DNA from: JAVVEW01 sp032251045
GTDB taxonomy: Bacteria > Pseudomonadota > Gammaproteobacteria > Methylococcales > Methylomonadaceae
Reading direction: 5' to 3'
Length of the DNA: 41,599 nt
NCBI GenBank assembly: GCA_032251045.1
Contig: JAVVEW010000017.1
Span: 1-41,599 of the forward strand
The position numbers and the translations under genes were made by a program. A model generated the notes under the pieces. That model had not been told where the DNA came from. It did not search any database and saw only the letters and a program-made list of their open reading frames with translations. This document shows, piece after piece, positions 8,442-17,494 of the stretch; positions within the stretch are counted from its first letter, which is position 1; every line of letters starts with the position of its first letter.

Positions 8442-9119
8442 TCAGTTCAGCAAGGCGATCAGGCGGGTGGCGATCAGTTGACTCATGTGCTCCAGAAACA
8501 AGTGGCCCATGCTGTGGTGGAAACGGCCTTCTTCCCTGCTGCCGATGGCCAATACGCCTTCGAGTTTGGCATAAGCCATGGGGATAATGGCGCAGGAATG
8601 CACCGCCATGGCGTTATCGGCAAACAATAGCCGGGCCTGGGCCAGTGTTGGCCGTCCGCACTTGGGTTGGTTGCGCTCCAAAATGGGGAGGAGTTGTTCC
8701 CAGCGTAAGTCGTGTTCGGACAGAAATAGCTCGCTTAACGGGCATTCAGGATACTCGCCGCGAATTTTCAGGGCGACAAAGTCGGTTCCGAAGTATTCCA
8801 GCAATACATATTGTAAGTGTTCATGCAGCTGTTCAAGCGTGCGCGCTTCCAGCAAGGCCAGGGCTAGTTGGTGCATGCGTTGCATGGCGGTGTCGTTGTC
8901 GCGGGCAATATCAATTAACGCCGACAGCTGGTTTTCCAGGTTCTGATGCTTGTCGCGCAGGATTTCTAATTGCCGCGAGACTAAAGACACGGCCGCGCCG
9001 CTGGGGTGGGGAATTTTTAGATCGATGAGCAATTCTTCATGGTGCTGGAAGAATTCGGGATGAACTTTAAGGTACTCGGAGACAACGTCTTCGGTCAGTC
9101 CTTGGACAGTGTTATTCAT
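8442..9119 (-). CDS. DUF484 family protein
   Basis: DUF484 (YigA in E. coli) proteins carry a GAF-like domain and are genetically linked to xerC, with no established biochemical role. The N-terminal block VSEYLKVHPEFFQHHEELL and LKIPHPSGAAVSLVSRQLEILR are the family's signature, followed by a predicted coiled segment (about 60-95) and the GAF-like part with AIGSREEGRFHHSMGHLFLEHM. I choose the ATG at 9119, giving 225 residues. The open frame extends to a TTG at 9155, but the intervening residues (LAIQEPQPPDL) are not typical. It heads the DUF484-xerC-cmoA run. Confidence 0.88.
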   Translation of the reverse strand: MNNTVQGLTEDVVSEYLKVHPEFFQHHEELLIDLKIPHPSGAAVSLVSRQLEILRDKHQNLENQLSALIDIARDNDTAMQRMHQLALALLEARTLEQLHEHLQYVLLEYFGTDFVALKIRGEYPECPLSELFLSEHDLRWEQLLPILERNQPKCGRPTLAQARLLFADNAMAVHSCAIIPMAYAKLEGVLAIGSREEGRFHHSMGHLFLEHMSQLIATRLIALLN

Positions 9120-9310
9120 CAGATCGGGGGGCTGTGGTTCCTGAATGGCAAGCAATCTAACCCGTCAGGGCAGGGTGCGTCAACCGTAACCTTGGGCGAT
9201 CAGTCATTCTCACAAGGACAGGCTTCTCAGGTAAGGGGTAATCTAAGTATGCCGTCACCCGTGCTGAGGCTTAATGGCTGCGAATCCTACGCTCTTAGGT
9301 GAGCCCTGAT

Positions 9311-9346
9311 GTAGCCGTTTACCGACTTAAGCCGGTGAACGGTTAC
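9311..9346. repeat. Palindromic repeat of the GTGAACGGTTAC family
   Basis: GTAGCCGTTTACCG (9311-9324) and CGGTGAACGGTTAC (9333-9346) form an imperfect inverted repeat around ACTTAAGC. The right arm GTGAACGGTTAC recurs exactly at 23505-23516, preceded by similar sequence, so this is one copy of a dispersed palindromic element. Confidence 0.6.
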
Positions 9347-9360
9347 ACGCCTGCTCAACC

Positions 9361-9387
9361 GGCTTTCTCCTTTGCCAAAGGGGGATT
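9361..9387 (-). repeat. 27-base dispersed repeat, copy 1
   Basis: Read on the minus strand, this matches 19047-19073 (plus strand) at 24 of 27 positions. The core is CCCCCTTTGGCAAAGG in one copy and CCCCCTTGGGAAAAGG in the other. Both copies are intergenic. The rest of the gap from 9120 to 9444 holds the palindrome listed separately and nothing else I can identify. Confidence 0.55.
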
Positions 9388-9444
9388 GAGGGGGCTTTTC
9401 AGACTGTGCACAGTTATTATGTGGTTAACGCGCTTCGGGATCGG

Positions 9445-9909
9445 CTATAGCTGAGCTTGCAGATAAGTTTCCAGGCCCAGTTGATCAATCAGCGCCAGTT
9501 GGGTTTCCAGCCAATCGATGTGTTCTTCCTCGCTGGCGAGGATGTCGGCCAGTAAGTCGCGTGAGACAAAGTCTTGTACGGATTCACAATGCACAATGGC
9601 TTTACGTAGCAGAGGAACGGCCTGGTGTTCCAGCGTCAAGTCACAGGACAGCATTTCCTTGGGGTTTTCGCCGATCAGCAGCTTGCCCAGCTTTTGCAGA
9701 TTTGGGAGGCCTTCGAGAAACAAAATCCGTTCGATCAGGCTGTCGGCGTGTTTCATTTCGTCGATGGATTCGTGATATTCCTTTTCGTTGAGCTTGCTGT
9801 AGCCCCAGTTTTTGTACATGCGTGCATGCAGAAAGTACTGATTGATGGCGACCAGTTCGTTTTCCAGCGCCTGATTGAGGTAGGCGATGACTTGAGTGTC
9901 TCCTTTCAT
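9445..9909 (-). CDS. bfr: Bacterioferritin
   Basis: This is a cytoplasmic, haem-containing iron storage protein forming 24-mers. At 154 residues it aligns with E. coli Bfr without gaps at every key site. Glu18, Tyr25, Glu51, His54, Glu94, Glu127 and His130 of the ferroxidase centre are all present, and Met52 is the haem ligand. It is therefore a catalytically complete Bfr, not a haem-only subunit. The gene lies 17 bases after bfd and runs in the same direction, so the two are probably co-transcribed. The iron released from Bfr is mobilised by electron transfer from Bfd. Confidence 0.97.
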   Translation of the reverse strand: MKGDTQVIAYLNQALENELVAINQYFLHARMYKNWGYSKLNEKEYHESIDEMKHADSLIERILFLEGLPNLQKLGKLLIGENPKEMLSCDLTLEHQAVPLLRKAIVHCESVQDFVSRDLLADILASEEEHIDWLETQLALIDQLGLETYLQAQL

Positions 9910-9926
9910 GAAGGCTCCGTTGGTGG

Positions 9927-10124
9927 TTAGGCAGGGACAGGGTCTGGCATTATAAGAGGGTTCGAGTAGGCTCGGTCAAGCATTGATTTGATTTGTGGTG
10001 TGCATTGGCCACAAACGCTGCCGGCGCCTAGGCATTCCCGGATTTGTCGTTTGGAGCAATGGCCTTGTTCAATGGCATGTTGAATGGCTTTATCTGAAAC
10101 CGCTTTGCAGAGACATATATACAT
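9927..10124 (-). CDS. bfd: Bacterioferritin-associated ferredoxin
   Basis: This 65-residue [2Fe-2S] protein passes electrons to bacterioferritin haem so that stored iron is reduced and released. The four cluster cysteines are Cys4 and Cys6 (CLC) and Cys38 and Cys41 (CGQC), the BFD-domain spacing. GAG is found nine bases before the ATG at 10124. A Fur-type operator overlaps the promoter directly upstream, so the gene should be expressed under iron shortage. The tail is slightly longer than in E. coli. Confidence 0.95.
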   Translation of the reverse strand: MYICLCKAVSDKAIQHAIEQGHCSKRQIRECLGAGSVCGQCTPQIKSMLDRAYSNPLIMPDPVPA

Positions 10125-10151
10125 GGCAAATAACCTCGAAAGAGCTTAGAT

Positions 10152-10183
10152 GCTAATGATAACAATTCTCAATAAAATGTAAA
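10152..10183 (-). promoter_or_regulatory. bfd promoter with overlapping Fur box
   Basis: On the minus strand, TTTACA (10178-10183) and TATCAT (10156-10161) are 16 bases apart and each match consensus at five of six positions. The 19 bases at 10152-10170, reading GAGAATTGTTATCATTAGC, match the Fur consensus palindrome at 14 of 19 positions and cover the -10 box. Fur-iron binding there would block transcription. Confidence 0.7.
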
Positions 10184-10263
10184 GCGCGAGTTTTTATGCT
10201 CATCGCAGATCAGCTACGGCATCGGGATGTGAAGCGCAAAAGGTATAGCTTGAGCCTGGCGTG

Positions 10264-11184
10264 TCAGGTGCGTTCGTTAAGGCTTAATCGATCAAGAAAC
10301 AGTTGCTCTAAGCGATTGGCCTTGTTTTTCAGGCTGATGACTTGAATGCCGTGTGCGCTCAGTTGCTGAAACAGCGCGTTCAGAGCTTTGTGCTTAGGCA
10401 CCATCACTTCCAGTGCGGTCGGGCTGACCTGGGTTAGGGCAAAGTCGGCCAGTTTTGGCGGAGAGGTCAGCGGTTGTTTTAGGTCGAGAATGAAATGGTC
10501 AGCCGGTAGTCGTTGTAATAATTCGCGCATACTGGAGTTTTCTACAATTTCGCCATGATCGATCATGGCGACGTGTCGACATAGGTTTTCCGCTTCTTCC
10601 AGATAGTGCGTGGTCAGAATAATGGTCGTGCCTTGTTGGTTGAGTTGGGTCAACATGATCCACATGGAGCGGCGGATCTCGATATCAACGCCGGCGGTCG
10701 GTTCGTCCAGTATCAGAAGTTTGGGGTCATGTACCATGGCCCGTGCGATCATCAGTCTGCGTTTCATGCCGCCGGATAGGCGCCGCGATATACTTTTGCG
10801 CCGATCCCATAAATCAACCTGTTCCAGCACGATTTGGCAGCGCCGTTTGGCATCTTTGCTGGAAATGCCTTGATAACCGGCCTGATTGAGCACGATTTGT
10901 TCAACGGTTTCAAACTGGTTGAAGTTGATTTCCTGTGGCACTACGCCAATCAATTGCTTAGCCTGGTTGCGTTGTTTGATCAGATCATAGCCAAACACTT
11001 TGACCTGGCCGGAAGTCAGGGTGACCAGCGAGCTGATAATGCCAATCGTCGTTGATTTGCCAGCGCCATTAGGGCCAAGCAAGGCAAAAAACTCACCTTT
11101 TTCCACGGTGAGGTCAATGCCTTTCAGGGCGGTAAAGCCGTTGCGGTAGGTTTTTTTGAGTTGGGTTAGTGTGAGTGCGGTCAT
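10264..11184 (-). CDS. ABC transporter ATP-binding protein (YadG-like)
   Basis: This is a single nucleotide-binding domain with an extended C-terminal part, of the ABC-2 exporter type typified by E. coli YadG. Walker A is GPNGAGKST, the signature is RLSGGMKRR, Walker B is LLILDEPTAGVD and the switch histidine is in TTHYLEEAE. The start at ATG 11184 (MTALTLTQLKKTY) matches the family. The frame also extends to a TTG at 11217. Such ATPases normally have a YadH-type permease directly downstream, but here bfd follows after 140 bases and the gene upstream is divergent. It either pairs with a permease elsewhere or has lost its partner. The exported substrate is unknown. Confidence 0.85.
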   Translation of the reverse strand: MTALTLTQLKKTYRNGFTALKGIDLTVEKGEFFALLGPNGAGKSTTIGIISSLVTLTSGQVKVFGYDLIKQRNQAKQLIGVVPQEINFNQFETVEQIVLNQAGYQGISSKDAKRRCQIVLEQVDLWDRRKSISRRLSGGMKRRLMIARAMVHDPKLLILDEPTAGVDIEIRRSMWIMLTQLNQQGTTIILTTHYLEEAENLCRHVAMIDHGEIVENSSMRELLQRLPADHFILDLKQPLTSPPKLADFALTQVSPTALEVMVPKHKALNALFQQLSAHGIQVISLKNKANRLEQLFLDRLSLNERT

Positions 11185-11420
11185 AAAGGCCAAGCAAAGC
11201 TTAACGAATCGGGGCAAATCGGGTAAAGTGAGCGCCGCTTGCGGTTCATGTTCTATCCTGGTTGCCGTCTGTTAAAAATCGGTCGCGCATGACAGTCCCT
11301 TGCGCGGATTGTCATTGCCCGGCGCCTGGTTCGGTGAATTGCCGCATCGGGCGTGGCTGCATAGCCAAGGCTATACCTTAACCGCGCCTTTCAACCCATG
11401 CAACCATCCACGATAATTCT

Positions 11421-12929
11421 GTGATTAAAGCACTTCCTGAAACCGTTGCCGCTATTGATTTGGGCTCAAACAGCTTTCATATGATCGTATGTCGAGTCAA
11501 GGACGGTAAATTACACACCATCGACCGCCTTAAGGAAATGGTGCGCCTGGCCAGTGGCCTGAACAGTCAGGGGCAATTAACCGGCGATGCGCAGGAACGT
11601 GCGCTAGCCTGTCTGGAACGCTTTGGTCAGCGTGTGCGTGGTTTTCCGCCGGGCAGTGTGCGGGTGGTTGGGACCAATACCTTGCGTAATGCGCTGAATG
11701 CAGCCGATTTTATCCGAAAGGCGGAACAGGTATTGGGGCATCCTGTGGATATTATCGCCGGCGTCGAGGAGGCGCGGCTGATTTATCAGGGCGTTGTGCA
11801 TAGCATAGCCAGTTCAGCGCCGTCACGTTTGGTGATGGACATTGGTGGCGGCAGCACGGAATACATTATCGGTCAGGGTGATAGCCCTAAGCGCAAGGAA
11901 AGCCTTGAGATGGGCTGTGTTTCGGTCAGTAAAGCTTATTTCCCGCGAGGCGAATACAGCGCTAAAGCCATGCATCAGGCGGTATTGTTCGCCCAGCAAC
12001 AACTAGAGCCTTATCAGCGTATTTTTCATGTCGATGCGTTTGAGGAGGCGATTGGTGCTTCGGGTAGTTTGCGCGCCATCGATCGGGTATTAACGGCATC
12101 GGGCTGGAGTCATGGTGGTATTACCCCGGAGGCGCTGGAGGCGTTGTTGGCCGCGATGAGCCGGTGTCAGCACAGTGAGGAGTTTGCCTTGTCTGGGCTG
12201 GATCCTGAGCGTGTGCCGGTGTTTGCGGGAGGTGTGGCCATTGTGCAGGCTACTTTCCAGAGTCTGGGTATTCGGCATATGACAGTTGCCGATGGCGCAC
12301 TTCGCGAAGGCCTGGTTTATGATTTGCTGGGCCGACTTTACGATCACGATATTCGGGCGGAAACCGTTGCCATGCTATGCGAGCGCTATCATACCGACCA
12401 AGCTCATGCGGCGCGTATCAAACAAACATTGCAGGCCCTGTTGGCTCAGGTGTCGTTGACAACGTTGACCGAAAACCAGCTGGAAAGCATGCGTCAATAT
12501 CTGGACTGGGCGGCTGATTTGCATGAGCTGGGGCAGGATATCGCACACAGTCAGTATCACAAGCACAGTGCCTACATTCTGGCTCATGCGGATCTGGCCG
12601 GTTTTTCCCGGCAAGATCAACTATTGCTGGAAGCGTTGGTCAGGTCGCATCGTAAAAAATTCAGTTTAAGCCGCTTTGCCGCTTTGCCGGAGCCATGGCG
12701 GGAATGGGCGCCGTTGATGGCGATTCTGCTTAGGCTGGCGTGCTTGTTACACCGCAGTCGCCAGGATGCCGCGCCACCGACGTGTCAGTTAAGCTGGAAG
12801 CCTTGGAAGCATAAGCTGAAACTCGGTTTTCCCGATCAGTGGTTGGCTAATGCGCCCTTGACTCAGGCGGATCTGGATACAGAACGCGACTACCTGGAGA
12901 AGGCGGGTTACCGTTTCGAGTACCGCTGA
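11421..12929 (+). CDS. ppx: Exopolyphosphatase (Ppx/GppA family)
   Basis: This member of the sugar kinase/actin-like phosphatase superfamily hydrolyses terminal phosphates of polyphosphate. Some relatives also hydrolyse pppGpp. The N-terminal AAIDLGSNSFHMIV and the second phosphate loop VMDIGGGSTEYIIG are plain, and the 502-residue length with a C-terminal HD-like helical domain (YHKHSAYILAHADLAGF) fits Ppx and GppA alike. The two cannot be separated safely by eye, so the symbol is the more general choice. It starts with GTG at 11421. The next gene begins within six bases of the stop, so they form a pair. Confidence 0.85.
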   Translation: MIKALPETVAAIDLGSNSFHMIVCRVKDGKLHTIDRLKEMVRLASGLNSQGQLTGDAQERALACLERFGQRVRGFPPGSVRVVGTNTLRNALNAADFIRKAEQVLGHPVDIIAGVEEARLIYQGVVHSIASSAPSRLVMDIGGGSTEYIIGQGDSPKRKESLEMGCVSVSKAYFPRGEYSAKAMHQAVLFAQQQLEPYQRIFHVDAFEEAIGASGSLRAIDRVLTASGWSHGGITPEALEALLAAMSRCQHSEEFALSGLDPERVPVFAGGVAIVQATFQSLGIRHMTVADGALREGLVYDLLGRLYDHDIRAETVAMLCERYHTDQAHAARIKQTLQALLAQVSLTTLTENQLESMRQYLDWAADLHELGQDIAHSQYHKHSAYILAHADLAGFSRQDQLLLEALVRSHRKKFSLSRFAALPEPWREWAPLMAILLRLACLLHRSRQDAAPPTCQLSWKPWKHKLKLGFPDQWLANAPLTQADLDTERDYLEKAGYRFEYR

Positions 12930-12934
12930 TCGTG

Positions 12935-14242
12935 ATGGGGGTGCTCGGCGTTTTACGGGCGTTGTTGACCCTGGTCGTGCTGCCGGTCGCGGTGAGTGCC
13001 GTCATTGTGTGGCTGGCACTTTCCGACCGGCCTCAGGTACAAACCCGGTGGCCGCTGAACCCGCTGGATATCGAACGGGCACAACAAGTCTTTCAGGGGC
13101 GGGTGGTCACGCCTTACATCCGTACGGTGACGCTCAGTCAGCGTGATCTCAATCTGGTTTTGTATTATCTGTCGAATCAGATCTTGCCCGCTGCGACACG
13201 GCTGCGCATAACGCCGGCGTCGGTGCTGATTGACATGACGATGACCTTACCTAATCGATATGAAGTCTGCTATCTGAATATCAGTGTTGAGGTGGGTAAG
13301 GCCTTCGGACGTACTCGTCTGAGCAATATGCGTATTGGACGCCTGCAAATCGCCGATGAGTTGGCTGAACTCATGTTCCGCACGGCGGTTAAATGGGCGC
13401 ATCTCAAACAGCACTTTCTGTTGTTCACCGGTCAGATACTGGATTACGAGTTGGCAGGAGACGAATTGCATCTGGCCTACAAAACCGAGCCTGGGCAGCA
13501 ACAGATGCCAGCTGATTTGTTAGCGGCTCCGTTGGATCAGCAACGTAGCCTTTTTTATCAACAGCAGTTGGCGGATATTATCGAGCGTCACGATCCTGAA
13601 TGGTTGCTGTCGCTGGTTGATTTATTGCAGCCATTGTTCAAAACCGCCCTGGCGCAATCGTCCCCTGAGCAGGCGGTCGAAGAAAACCGGATCATCCTGT
13701 ATACCGTTAACGAATATGTAAACGGGCATGATTTGTTGCCCTTGCTGCCCCCGGCAAGCCGTTTACCGTCCATGCGAGTGTATCCGGCTTATATCTATAA
13801 GCGCCAGGATTTGGCCCGCCATTTCATGGCATCGGCAACCATGACCGTCAGCAGCGGCGAGCATTTGGCGAATTTGCTGGGCCTTGAAAAAGAACTGCGC
13901 GACGCACAAGGTGATAGCGGCTTCAGTTTTATCGATTTAGCCATTAACCGTGCTGGTATGCGTTTCGGTCAGATTGCGGTGGCATCACCGGCCAGCGCAC
14001 GCGCCTTGCAGCAGCAAATGGCGACTGCACATAGCTATCAGGCATTTATTCCTGATTTTCTGGATTTGCCTGAGCAACTGACTGGCCGAGCCTTAAAAAA
14101 ACAATTTGGGTATGTTTACAGCCCGCCTTACCAGCAAATGCTGGATAAAATTGACCGGCGCATTCATCAGTTGCCGTTTTATCAGGCTTTGCTGTCTAGC
14201 CACCAACCCGGCGCTGCTGGCCTATCCGGGGGGGCAAAATAA
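12935..14242 (+). CDS. Membrane-anchored protein of unknown function
   Basis: I do not recognise this 435-residue protein. One N-terminal membrane segment (about residues 5-25, LRALLTLVVLPVAVSAVIVW) is followed by a long soluble part, presumably periplasmic. The visible pattern is alternating hydrophobic and polar strands early (RLRITPASVLIDMTMTLP) and helical glutamine-rich stretches later, with no cysteine cluster or catalytic motif I can name. The start is either GTG 12932 or ATG 12935. ATG is preferred. It follows ppx by five bases, so it is probably co-transcribed, but the link to polyphosphate is only positional. Confidence 0.75.
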   Translation: MGVLGVLRALLTLVVLPVAVSAVIVWLALSDRPQVQTRWPLNPLDIERAQQVFQGRVVTPYIRTVTLSQRDLNLVLYYLSNQILPAATRLRITPASVLIDMTMTLPNRYEVCYLNISVEVGKAFGRTRLSNMRIGRLQIADELAELMFRTAVKWAHLKQHFLLFTGQILDYELAGDELHLAYKTEPGQQQMPADLLAAPLDQQRSLFYQQQLADIIERHDPEWLLSLVDLLQPLFKTALAQSSPEQAVEENRIILYTVNEYVNGHDLLPLLPPASRLPSMRVYPAYIYKRQDLARHFMASATMTVSSGEHLANLLGLEKELRDAQGDSGFSFIDLAINRAGMRFGQIAVASPASARALQQQMATAHSYQAFIPDFLDLPEQLTGRALKKQFGYVYSPPYQQMLDKIDRRIHQLPFYQALLSSHQPGAAGLSGGAK

Positions 14243-14501
14243 AGCCAGGAAGCTTGAGTTTACATAGCCGCCTGTCGTGATTTTCCCAGTTAATCTGGTT
14301 TGTCCCAGGCCGTTGCGTTAGAATTGTCCGGTTTATGCTTGGGCTGTGCGTTCTGATGGGCTGATGTTGCCGATAGCGCCGTTTGAGCAAGGCACTTCCA
14401 AATCTTTATCTTTACGTCATTTGGCTACTACAAGGTAAGGCAACGGGCGTTAATCATCACATTACGACTATAACTTCAGTAATTTTTAGGGAGGCAGCTC
14501 C

Positions 14502-15644
14502 GTGAACACTCTCAAATATCCGCTGGCATATCTTAGCTTAGTGCTCGTTGGCCTGGATACTGCTCATGCGGACTATAAACTCAACCTGGTTAAAGGTGTG
14601 ACCGGTATCAGTCACGATATTTTTAGCCTGCATATGCTGATCTTGTGGATCTGTGTATTTATCGGCATTGCCGTGTTTGGTGTCATGTTCTATTCGATTT
14701 ACCATCACCGTAAATCAAAAGGACATGTTGCCGCACAGTTCCATGAGAGTACCAAAGTTGAAATTTTATGGACCATCATCCCCACATTGATTCTGGTGGG
14801 TATGGCCATTCCTGCGACCAAAACCATGCTGGAACTCGATGATGTTTCAGCAGCCGATATGTCCATCAAGGTAACCGGCTGGCAATGGAAATGGGAATAT
14901 GAATATCTCGATAATGGCGTGCATTTCTTCAGTACGCTGGATGAAGCCAGTAACCGGGCGCGGCAATTGAATTCCGGTATCGATCCACGCTCGGTGCCTA
15001 ATTATCTGCTCAATGTCGATAACCCTCTGGTCATTCCCACCAAGAAAAAAATTCGTTTCCTGTTTACATCGGCGGATGTTCTGCACTCATGGTGGGTGCC
15101 TGACTTAGGTTGGAAAAAAGATACCGTTCCAGGTTTCATCAACGAGGCCTGGACTTATGTCGATGAGCCGGGTACTTATCGTGGCCAGTGTACCGAGCTG
15201 TGTGGCCGCGATCACGGCTTTATGCCGATTGTGGTGATCGCCCTGGAGCAGGATGAATACGATCAATGGGTTGCCGAACAACGCGCTGAGGCGGTGCAGG
15301 CTTCGGAGCAGGCGGAACAAACCTGGAGCGTTGAAGATCTTATCGCAGAAGGTGAAAAAGTGTACAGTCAGAACTGCGCGACCTGTCACATGGCCGACGG
15401 TTCCGGTATTGCGGGTAACTTCCCGGCAATCAGTAACAGTGCCGTGGTTAATGGCGAAATCGACGCGCAAATCGATCTGGTTTACAACGGCAAGGGCATG
15501 ATGCCGGCATTCGGTGCCATGTTATCGGCCACGGATTTTGCCGCTGTCATCACTTATACACGCAATGCCTTGGGTAATTCGGTTGGCGACAGCGTGCAGC
15601 CTAGCACCATTAAGGCGTTGTCTAAGGACGCCGACAACGGTTGA
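14502..15644 (+). CDS. coxB: Cytochrome c oxidase subunit II with fused cytochrome c (caa3 type)
   Basis: Subunit II takes electrons from cytochrome c at its CuA centre and delivers them to subunit I. After a leader (residues 1-23) there are two membrane helices (about 42-65 and 88-108). The periplasmic CuA site consists of His195, Cys230, Glu232, Cys234, His238 and Met241 (CTELCGRDHGFM). An additional domain from about residue 280 carries CATCH (haem c at Cys292, Cys295, His296) and GMMPAFG with the distal Met. It is therefore a caa3-type enzyme with a built-in electron entry haem. The start is GTG, fixed by GGGAGG upstream. It heads the cox operon. Confidence 0.96.
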   Translation: MNTLKYPLAYLSLVLVGLDTAHADYKLNLVKGVTGISHDIFSLHMLILWICVFIGIAVFGVMFYSIYHHRKSKGHVAAQFHESTKVEILWTIIPTLILVGMAIPATKTMLELDDVSAADMSIKVTGWQWKWEYEYLDNGVHFFSTLDEASNRARQLNSGIDPRSVPNYLLNVDNPLVIPTKKKIRFLFTSADVLHSWWVPDLGWKKDTVPGFINEAWTYVDEPGTYRGQCTELCGRDHGFMPIVVIALEQDEYDQWVAEQRAEAVQASEQAEQTWSVEDLIAEGEKVYSQNCATCHMADGSGIAGNFPAISNSAVVNGEIDAQIDLVYNGKGMMPAFGAMLSATDFAAVITYTRNALGNSVGDSVQPSTIKALSKDADNG

Positions 15645-15680
15645 TTCCCACTAATCAAACTTAAAATCGAGAGGTAAGAC

Positions 15681-17297
15681 ATGTCTTCGGTAGTTACCAG
15701 CCATGACGATCATGATGAACATCATGATCACGGCCCGCAAAAAGGCTTTTTAAGATGGATTATCACCACTAACCATAAAGATATCGGTACCTTATACCTG
15801 TTGTTCGCGCTGACCATGTTTTTTGTGGGTGGTGCGATGGCATTGGTGATCCGGGCGGAGTTGTTTGAGCCGGGCTTGCAATTCGTGGAGCCGCAGTTTT
15901 TCAATTCCATGACCACCATGCACGCATTGATCATGGTATTTGGCGCGGTCATGCCGGCTTTTGTCGGCCTGGCCAACTGGCAGATTCCTTTAATGATCGG
16001 GGCGCCTGATATGGCGCTGCCGCGCATGAACAACATGAGTTTCTGGTTGTTGGTAGCAGGTGCCTTGCTGCTGGCCAGCACATTGTTCATGGAGGGGGGG
16101 GCGCCGGCTTCCGGCTGGACCTTATATCCGCCGTTGGTGTTGCAAACCGGTGCGGCCCTGCCATTTGCCATTTTCTCGGTGCATTTGCTCGGGGTCTCCT
16201 CGATCATGGGTGCGATCAATGTTATCGCGACTATCATGAACATGCGCGCCCCCGGCATGACCTTGATGAAAATGCCTTTGTTTGTCTGGACCTGGTTAAT
16301 CACCGCGTTCTTGCTGATTGCCATCATGCCCGTGTTTGCGGGTGCGGTGACCATGTTGCTGACTGACCGCTTTTTTGGCACCAGCTTCTTTGATGCTGCT
16401 GGCGGTGGCGATCCGGTACTGTATCAACATATCTTCTGGTTCTTCGGACACCCGGAAGTGTATGTGATGATTTTGCCGACCTTTGGCGTGGCCTCGACCA
16501 TTATTCCGGTTTTTGCCCGCAAGCCGTTGTTTGGCTATAGCTCGATGGTTTATGCCACAGCCTCCATTGCCTTTTTGTCATTTATCGTTTGGGCGCACCA
16601 CATGTTCACGGTAGGCATGCCGGTTGGCGGTGAATTGTATTTCATGTATGCGACCATGCTGATTGCCATTCCCACCGGCGTTAAAGTGTTTAACTGGACG
16701 GCGACCATGTGGAAAGGCGCGATGACCTTTGAAACGCCGATGTTATTTGCAGTGGCGTTCGTGGTGTTATTCACGCTAGGTGGCTTTACCGGCTTGATGA
16801 TGGCGATAGCGCCTGCAGATTTCCAATACCACGATACGTATTTTATCGTCGCGCATTTTCACTACACACTGGTGCCGGGTTCTGTGTTTATTCTGATGGC
16901 GGCGGCTTACTTCTGGTTGCCAAAATGGACCGGTAATATGTATGACGAGCGGCTGGGTAAACTGCATTTCTGGTTGTCGGCGTTCTCAGTTAACGTGCTG
17001 TTCTTTCCGCAACACTTTTTGGGTCTGGCCGGCATGCCACGGCGTATTCCCGATTATGCGGTGCAGTTTGCAGATTGGAACATGGTGTCCAGTATCGGCG
17101 CGTTTGTGTTTGGTTTAAGTCAGTTGTTGTTCCTGTACAACGTGGTTAAAACCATTCGCGGTGGTACCGGTGAAAAAGTGAGTGACGAGGTTTGGGAAGA
17201 TGCTGCCAAACATGGTCTGGAATGGACGCTGCCGTCACCACCGCCGTATCACAGCTTTACCACCCCACCGGAAAAAATTCCGACCGAGCATTTATAG
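15681..17297 (+). CDS. coxA: Cytochrome c oxidase subunit I
   Basis: This is the catalytic subunit of the haem-copper oxidase, which reduces oxygen to water and pumps protons. The 538-residue protein shows the expected 12 membrane helices. TTMHALIMVFG carries a low-spin haem ligand, WFFGHPEVYVMILP carries the CuB histidine cross-linked to tyrosine plus the A1-type glutamate, and AHHMFTVG and IVAHFHYTLVPG provide the further CuB and haem ligands. A histidine-rich N-terminus (DDHDEHHDHG) precedes the first helix and may help metal handling. The ATG follows GAGAGGTAAGAC. It lies 36 bases after coxB. Confidence 0.97.
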   Translation: MSSVVTSHDDHDEHHDHGPQKGFLRWIITTNHKDIGTLYLLFALTMFFVGGAMALVIRAELFEPGLQFVEPQFFNSMTTMHALIMVFGAVMPAFVGLANWQIPLMIGAPDMALPRMNNMSFWLLVAGALLLASTLFMEGGAPASGWTLYPPLVLQTGAALPFAIFSVHLLGVSSIMGAINVIATIMNMRAPGMTLMKMPLFVWTWLITAFLLIAIMPVFAGAVTMLLTDRFFGTSFFDAAGGGDPVLYQHIFWFFGHPEVYVMILPTFGVASTIIPVFARKPLFGYSSMVYATASIAFLSFIVWAHHMFTVGMPVGGELYFMYATMLIAIPTGVKVFNWTATMWKGAMTFETPMLFAVAFVVLFTLGGFTGLMMAIAPADFQYHDTYFIVAHFHYTLVPGSVFILMAAAYFWLPKWTGNMYDERLGKLHFWLSAFSVNVLFFPQHFLGLAGMPRRIPDYAVQFADWNMVSSIGAFVFGLSQLLFLYNVVKTIRGGTGEKVSDEVWEDAAKHGLEWTLPSPPPYHSFTTPPEKIPTEHL

Positions 17298-17494
17298 AAA
17301 TCTGGCAATCAGGCGGCTGGCCTGTGCTGCCGCCTGGTTATGACAACGGGTAATCCTTGGTTGTTCTTGCGCCTTGATGGGGTTGTAAACCGCGCTGGGG
17401 TGGCTGTTGAAATGCTGACAGGCCACAATCATGATTGTTGTCGGTCAGGCCTGAGAGTGGTGGGTCGACCCCAGTCGTAACCGGAGTCTTGCGA

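Noticed and set aside
15728..16381. Minus-strand open frame of about 217 codons
   Set aside because: It is antisense to coxA. The Asn/Pro/Met-rich composition reflects the complement of membrane-protein codons.
17311..17335. Terminator after coxA
   Set aside because: AGGCGGC and GCCGCCT pair around an 11-base loop, but no T-run follows and downstream cox genes continue on the same strand.
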